Below, piece after piece: positions 59,719 through 64,000 of a stretch of DNA of 64,000 nt. The position numbers were made by a program, and so were the translations under genes. How positions within the stretch are numbered: position 1 is the stretch's first letter; the number at the start of each line of letters is the position of its first letter. Under the pieces are notes generated by a model. It was not told where the DNA came from and searched no databases. It saw nothing but the letters and a program-made list of their open reading frames with translations. Source of the stretch: Chromatium weissei (GTDB taxonomy: Bacteria; Pseudomonadota; Gammaproteobacteria; Chromatiales; Chromatiaceae); NCBI RefSeq assembly GCF_016583765.1, contig NZ_NRRR01000002.1, positions 62,001 through 126,000 on the forward strand, in the 5' to 3' direction.

Positions 59719-60360
59719 ATGAGTTTGCGCCGTCTCCCCGTTTACATTTTGCTTGATACCTCTGGTTCAATGCGTGGTGAGCCAATTTACTCAGTTAATG
59801 TTGGCTTACAATCCATGTTAAGTGCATTGCGGCAAGACCCTTATGCTTTAGAAAGCGTTCATTTATCAATTATCACCTTTGATATTACGGCGCGTGAATA
59901 TCTGCCATTAACGCCACTTGCAGATGTACAAATTGCTGAGATTCAGGTTCCCGATGCCGGTGCAACTTTTTTAGGCGCGGCATTGGAGTTGTTAATTGCA
60001 TGTTTGGATCGTGATATTAAAAAAAGCACAGCGGAGGCTAAAGGCGATTGGCGACCATTATTATTCGTAATGACCGATGGCAGTCCATCTGATGTTCATG
60101 CGTTTCGACAAGCAATTCCCGAATTAAAACGACGCAATTTAGCTTCAATTGTTGCTTGCGCCGCTGGTCCCAAAGCAAAAGAAGATGTTTTGCGTGAATT
60201 AACTGATCGTGTGGTCATGCTTGATACGATGGATGCCGCTACCTTTTCCGGTTTTTTAAAATGGGTATCAGCCAGCGTTGCGGCTGGTTCAAGCAGTGCC
60301 GGAATTAACGATGCAGTGGCATTACCACCTCCACCACCAGAAGTTCAATTAGTACTTTAG
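59719..60360 (+). CDS. terY: TerY-type vWA-domain protein (second copy)
   Basis: 213 residues, MSLRRLPVYILLDTSGSMRG. MIDAS residues DTSGSMRGEP and TDGSPSDV are intact. The C-terminal tail is PPPPPEVQLVL, nearly the same as in the first copy, while the body has diverged more. It forms a repeated TerD-TerY unit with the gene before it. Confidence 0.92.
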   Translation: MSLRRLPVYILLDTSGSMRGEPIYSVNVGLQSMLSALRQDPYALESVHLSIITFDITAREYLPLTPLADVQIAEIQVPDAGATFLGAALELLIACLDRDIKKSTAEAKGDWRPLLFVMTDGSPSDVHAFRQAIPELKRRNLASIVACAAGPKAKEDVLRELTDRVVMLDTMDAATFSGFLKWVSASVAAGSSSAGINDAVALPPPPPEVQLVL

Positions 60361-60444
60361 ATGCTATTGCGATGCAGTTTCATCCATCTTTTAATAGCGA
60401 TCAATGTATTAAATAGTTGATCTTATTTTTATTCGGAGCAGCCA

Positions 60445-61497
60445 ATGCGTAGACTTCCTGTATTCTTTATTTTGGATTGTTCGGAATCAATGGTTGGTGA
60501 TTCGTTAAAGCAAATGGAAGAAGGAATGCAGGCGATCATTCGTACCCTGCGCACCGATCCTCACGCGTTGGAAACGGTTTATCTTTCCGTAATTGCCTTT
60601 GCTGGTCTTGCTAAAACAATTGTTCCGTTAATTGAAGTTTTTTCATTTTATCCTCCTAAATTACCACTTGGCGGTGGCACTAATTTAGGTGCGGCGTTGA
60701 ATGTTTTAATGAATGAAATTGATCGTTCCGTGATTAAAACGACACCGGAGCAAAAAGGTGATTGGAAGCCGTTAGTTTATTTATTCACTGATGGGCATCC
60801 GACCGATGATCCAAGCCCGATGATTGCACGATGGAATGCACATTATTCACGACGTGCAACGGTGATTGCGGTCGGTTTAGGTGGCGATGTTGATTTTTCA
60901 GTATTACGGCAATTGACCGAGCATGTGATTCTTTTTAAGCCGACCCAAATTGGGGATTTTACGCAATTTATTAATTGGATTAGTGCTTCGGTGGTGGCGC
61001 AGAGTAAAAGCGTTGGCGAGGGAGTTGAAAAAGATTCATTGCCAGCACTTGATTCATCATTCATGCAGTTGATCAAAACGCCACCGCCTAATGTTGTGGA
61101 TAGCAGTTGTGTCACATTGATTGGACGTTGTCAGAATACGCGCAAACCGTATCTCATTAAATATGAAAATGAATTGCAAAATGTCGCCAATCTTGATTTT
61201 AAGATTGCAGTTCCGATGTATCGTTTAACGGGTTGTTATCCATTAGGTGAAGATTATTTTGATTGGTCGGATGCACGAGCCATTGAATTAAAAGTGAATA
61301 CGGCAAATTTAGTTGGCGCGCCGGGTTGTCCGTATTGCGGCAATATCACGGCTTTTGCGGTGTGTGGATGTGGTAAGTTGTTATGTATTAACGAACCGGG
61401 AGAAGCAATCTGTCCTTGGTGCGATCAAAAGGTGAATTTTCAACCACATTCTGGAAATGAAAATCATGGTTTTGATGTCGGTCGCAGCAGAGGTTAA
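60445..61497 (+). CDS. TerY vWA protein with C-terminal zinc-ribbon domain
   Basis: 350 residues. The vWA domain spans about residues 1-195; its MIDAS is altered to DCSESMVGDS but keeps the D-x-S-x-S spacing, with TDGHPTDDP. After a linker (about 205-235) comes a TerY_C-type domain with two cysteine pairs and more: CPYCGNITAFAVCGCGKLLC, then CPWCDQKV, predicted to bind zinc. A shorter PPPNV segment replaces the proline tail of the other copies. It precedes the PP2C gene by two bases. Confidence 0.9.
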   Translation: MRRLPVFFILDCSESMVGDSLKQMEEGMQAIIRTLRTDPHALETVYLSVIAFAGLAKTIVPLIEVFSFYPPKLPLGGGTNLGAALNVLMNEIDRSVIKTTPEQKGDWKPLVYLFTDGHPTDDPSPMIARWNAHYSRRATVIAVGLGGDVDFSVLRQLTEHVILFKPTQIGDFTQFINWISASVVAQSKSVGEGVEKDSLPALDSSFMQLIKTPPPNVVDSSCVTLIGRCQNTRKPYLIKYENELQNVANLDFKIAVPMYRLTGCYPLGEDYFDWSDARAIELKVNTANLVGAPGCPYCGNITAFAVCGCGKLLCINEPGEAICPWCDQKVNFQPHSGNENHGFDVGRSRG

Positions 61498-61499
61498 TA

Positions 61500-63095
61500 A
61501 TGGCAACGCGTCGTAAACCAACATTAAAACAACGTGAAAAATTCACGCCGTTTACTGAAGCATTGGTTCGTGGATTATTTGAAGAAAATAGTCGTCCGTT
61601 TTTTAAGCAGCATGACTGTTCAGAAGCAGCGTTTAATGATTTTGTTAATTCTGAAGAAGTATTTAATGAAGCTTATTGGTTTGTCACTGCTTTGATGGCA
61701 CATTGGAAAGAACAAAATCCTAATTGTCGCCCTCTTAATACATTGCCCGTATCACCGCAATCGCATGATGTGAATGTACCAATCACGCCGCTCTCTATTC
61801 AGGAATCCGCGATGAATATTGATGAATCAATTCCGCCGGAATCTTCTGCATTAACACCAATTCAATTCGAAAAAACACCGCCAGCCAATTCACCAGTTCA
61901 TTCGCCAATTCGCTCACGATTAAAACCAGTTCCACCCGTACGTTTTTCATTGCCTAATGCCAAGGTGGGTGTGAATTATCAGGCTCGCGTGGAAGGGCAG
62001 ACTGCCGAAGGCGCGGTGCAGGTGACGGAGCTGCGGTTGCCGAGCACTCTCGGTCTCGACTTCGATGCCGAACGCATTGAATTACATGGCATTCCTACGT
62101 TGGCTGGCGAACACGTGCTGCATCTGCGTTGGACGCTCGATCACCGCGAGCACTATTCGACTGAGTGTGTGTTGATCGTGAATCCCGATCCAAAAACGCT
62201 CTGGCAAGTGAAGGAACCCGCTGCTGACGCGCCTTATTTCAAAGCGCACACCGCGTATCAGGCGCTGACCGGCTTTGGATTTCGCATCGCTGCCGCGAGT
62301 CGGCGCGGACGTTCGCATGAACACGCCGGAACCTTTCGTGACGACGACTTTGTTATTGAATTAATTCCAAAAACTGATTGGGCGCTACTACTGGTCGCTG
62401 ATGGCGCTGGAAGCGCAAATGTTTCCCGTGAAGGCTCGCGGCTCGCAGTCACTGCCGCAAATGAATTATTAACGCGAGAATTATCTGGAATGACTGGTGC
62501 AAAGCTCAATGAAGCATTAAATGATTGGGATAATGATTCCGAATCTCGGCAAACAATTGGCAATGAATGTCATTATTTATTTCATCGTGCTGCCACACGA
62601 GCAGTAGAAGTAATTGAACAAGAAGCGCGTCAACACAATACCGAAATTCGTAATTACGCAACGACATTACTTGCAGCAATTGTTAATCGACAAGGTAACG
62701 ACACCTTTTTAGCGACTTTTTGGATGGGTGACGGCGCAATTGCTGCTTATGGACCACGCGGTAAAGTGCGTTTAATGGGCACACCGGATGGTGGTGAATT
62801 TGCTGGGCAAACGCGCTTTTTAGATCGCGCTGCATTAAATGATCAAGGCTTTGCGAAACGGATTAATATCGGTCGTTTTGCGAATTTAACTGCAATTTTT
62901 TTAATGACCGATGGCGTTTCTGATCCACGTTTTGAAACGGATCGTGGATTAACTGAAGCAGCGAATTGGGATGCGCTCTGGGATGAATTACAACCAGTAT
63001 TAACCAGCGTCAATTCGGCATCTGCGTTATGCGATTGGCTGCATTTTTTCACTGCCGGACATCATGATGACCGGACTTTAGCCGTGCTTTGGTGA
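61500..63095 (+). CDS. PP2C-type protein phosphatase with N-terminal Ig-like domain
   Basis: 531 residues. Residues about 1-150 are low-complexity and linker-like after a short helical start. Residues about 150-225 look like a He_PIG/Ig-type beta domain (VGVNYQARVEGQTAEG, and the ELHGIPTLAGEHVLHLRW block). The PP2C domain (about 255-531) carries metal-binding aspartates in LLVADGAGSANVS, FWMGDGAIAAYG and MTDGVSDPRF. It is expected to oppose the kinase encoded next, in the TerY-phosphatase-kinase set. The Ig-like domain may be a docking module. Confidence 0.9.
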   Translation: MATRRKPTLKQREKFTPFTEALVRGLFEENSRPFFKQHDCSEAAFNDFVNSEEVFNEAYWFVTALMAHWKEQNPNCRPLNTLPVSPQSHDVNVPITPLSIQESAMNIDESIPPESSALTPIQFEKTPPANSPVHSPIRSRLKPVPPVRFSLPNAKVGVNYQARVEGQTAEGAVQVTELRLPSTLGLDFDAERIELHGIPTLAGEHVLHLRWTLDHREHYSTECVLIVNPDPKTLWQVKEPAADAPYFKAHTAYQALTGFGFRIAAASRRGRSHEHAGTFRDDDFVIELIPKTDWALLLVADGAGSANVSREGSRLAVTAANELLTRELSGMTGAKLNEALNDWDNDSESRQTIGNECHYLFHRAATRAVEVIEQEARQHNTEIRNYATTLLAAIVNRQGNDTFLATFWMGDGAIAAYGPRGKVRLMGTPDGGEFAGQTRFLDRAALNDQGFAKRINIGRFANLTAIFLMTDGVSDPRFETDRGLTEAANWDALWDELQPVLTSVNSASALCDWLHFFTAGHHDDRTLAVLW

Positions 63096-63107
63096 GTGAT
63101 CGCATTC

Positions 63108-64000
63108 ATGTCAAAAACCATTACCTGCACCACCCGCGACGGTCGATCTATTGCTTTTGTTGATGACATCATTGGCTCTGGCGCAATGAAAGATGTTTAT
63201 TTTTCACCGGATCGATCTTACGTCGTCGCGTTTTATAAAACGCCGCAGGATTATCAAGCGCAAGAGCGATTGCAAATGATTGTCGGTAAATACCGCGAGA
63301 GCATTTTTAATCAAATTGGCGGCGACTATTGGCAGCATTTATTTTGCTGGCCAACTGCAATGTTGGAATACGATGGACGTTTAGGATTGATTGCGCCGAC
63401 CTATGCGGCGCATTTTTTCTTTGAGCACGGTTCAAAAAACAATGACATGCTCAGTATTAAAGGTAAAGAAAAAGAAGGCAAATGGTTTGCTGCTGCTAAT
63501 TTACGCCAGCGATTTATTGATTCGCGTGAATTGGGCAATTGGCTAAATCATTTGAAGGTTTGTTTATTATTGGCGCGAGCAGTGCGGCGTTTGCACATGG
63601 CTGGACTGGCGCATTCCGATTTATCGTATAAAAATGTATTGGTTGATCCATCGCACGGCTTGGCTTGCGTCATTGATGTTGATGGATTAGTTGTGCCGGG
63701 TAAATATCCGCCTGATGTCGTGGGAACGCCGGATTTTATTGCACCAGAAGTGGTGAGTACGAGCCATTTACCTAAAGACGATCCCAATCGCAAATTGCCA
63801 CGTCGTGAAACCGATTTACATGCGCTCGCCGTATTGATTTATATGTATTTGCTGTATCGCCATCCACTGCGCGGCAAAAAGGTTCACGATGTCACCGATG
63901 AATTGCGTGATGAACAGCTTTCAATGGGCGAACGCGCATTATTTGTTGAACATCCAACGGATGCTAGTAATCGCATTAACGCAGCAACTGCAAAACCAAC
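63108..64000 (+). CDS. Ser/Thr protein kinase of the ter locus (cut by window edge)
   Basis: 297 codons visible from ATG 63108, 12 bases after the PP2C stop. The kinase fold: glycine-loop region IIGSGAMKDVYFS, ATP-binding lysine in VVAFYK, the catalytic loop HSDLSYKNVLVD with aspartate, and DVDG in place of DFG (VIDVDGL). APE-type motif GTPDFIAPEV is present. HTDL-to-HSDL and DVDG are usual variants in the kinases paired with TerY and PP2C. The C-terminal region, which could carry additional domains, lies outside the window. Confidence 0.9.
   Translation, partial: MSKTITCTTRDGRSIAFVDDIIGSGAMKDVYFSPDRSYVVAFYKTPQDYQAQERLQMIVGKYRESIFNQIGGDYWQHLFCWPTAMLEYDGRLGLIAPTYAAHFFFEHGSKNNDMLSIKGKEKEGKWFAAANLRQRFIDSRELGNWLNHLKVCLLLARAVRRLHMAGLAHSDLSYKNVLVDPSHGLACVIDVDGLVVPGKYPPDVVGTPDFIAPEVVSTSHLPKDDPNRKLPRRETDLHALAVLIYMYLLYRHPLRGKKVHDVTDELRDEQLSMGERALFVEHPTDASNRINAATAKP

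Overview
The window comes from a gammaproteobacterial chromosome. The evidence is gammaproteobacterial gene order (ispB / rplU-rpmA-obgE-proB, hemA-prfA, secA-argJ, dacA-ybeD-lipB, yebC-ruvC, purE-purK, rluC beside rne). A cowN gene, whose product protects nitrogenase from carbon monoxide, suggests a diazotroph or a relative of one. I cannot name the genus. Both ends cut genes: leuS at the left (5' part present, minus strand) and a protein kinase at the right (5' part present, plus strand).

Layout. 1-5.1 kb: leuS, an unknown gene, a lytic transglycosylase, nth, then an AT-rich DUF262/DUF1524 (GmrSD-like) nuclease gene preceded by a 52-codon ORF. 5.2-26.4 kb: mostly housekeeping genes (nadC, Nudix-ThiE fusion, argJ, secA, ispB, L21/L27, obgE, proB, cytochrome c4, prfA, hemA, bioF, cowN, lipB, ybeD, dacA, cbpA, ruvC, yebC, menB) with four tRNAs (Pro-CGG, Gly-GCC, Arg-ACG, Cys-GCA), each followed by an intrinsic terminator. 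26.6-38.6 kb: part of a type VI secretion locus. A rightward vgrG-DUF4123-DUF4280 (PAAR-like) module faces a leftward tssA-B-C-hcp-tagJ-E-F-G operon that ends in an unknown gene. ClpV (TssH), TssJ, TssK, TssL and TssM are not in the window. 38.6-49.97 kb: purEK, a small zinc-finger/RelE-like hybrid gene, a HAD phosphatase, rluC, rne with a long leader, a CorB-like CBS protein, rdgC, a beta-carbonic anhydrase and proC.

49.98 kb to the right end: a long, tightly packed, one-strand ter-type stress/defence locus directly behind proC. It holds a PRTase_2-TRSP enzyme, a TerB-TerD fusion, a second TerB, a HAD phosphatase, an unknown helical protein, an actin/Hsp70-fold ATPase, an exported N-acetylmuramoyl-alanine amidase, TerD, TerY, TerD-like, TerY, TerY with a zinc-ribbon tail, a PP2C phosphatase with an Ig-like domain, and a protein kinase. 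The TerY/PP2C/kinase set and the PRTase/HAD enzymes match known ter neighbourhoods. The helical protein + actin-like ATPase + amidase block inside it is the least explained part of the window.

Two sequence-level events stand out in the ter locus. An exact 29-bp tandem duplication splits the actin-like ATPase gene into two ORFs that overlap by ATGA. The TerB-TerD fusion keeps a strong internal ribosome-binding site in front of its TerD half, so two products may be made. Base composition is patchy, in places inside single genes (tssF, vgrG).
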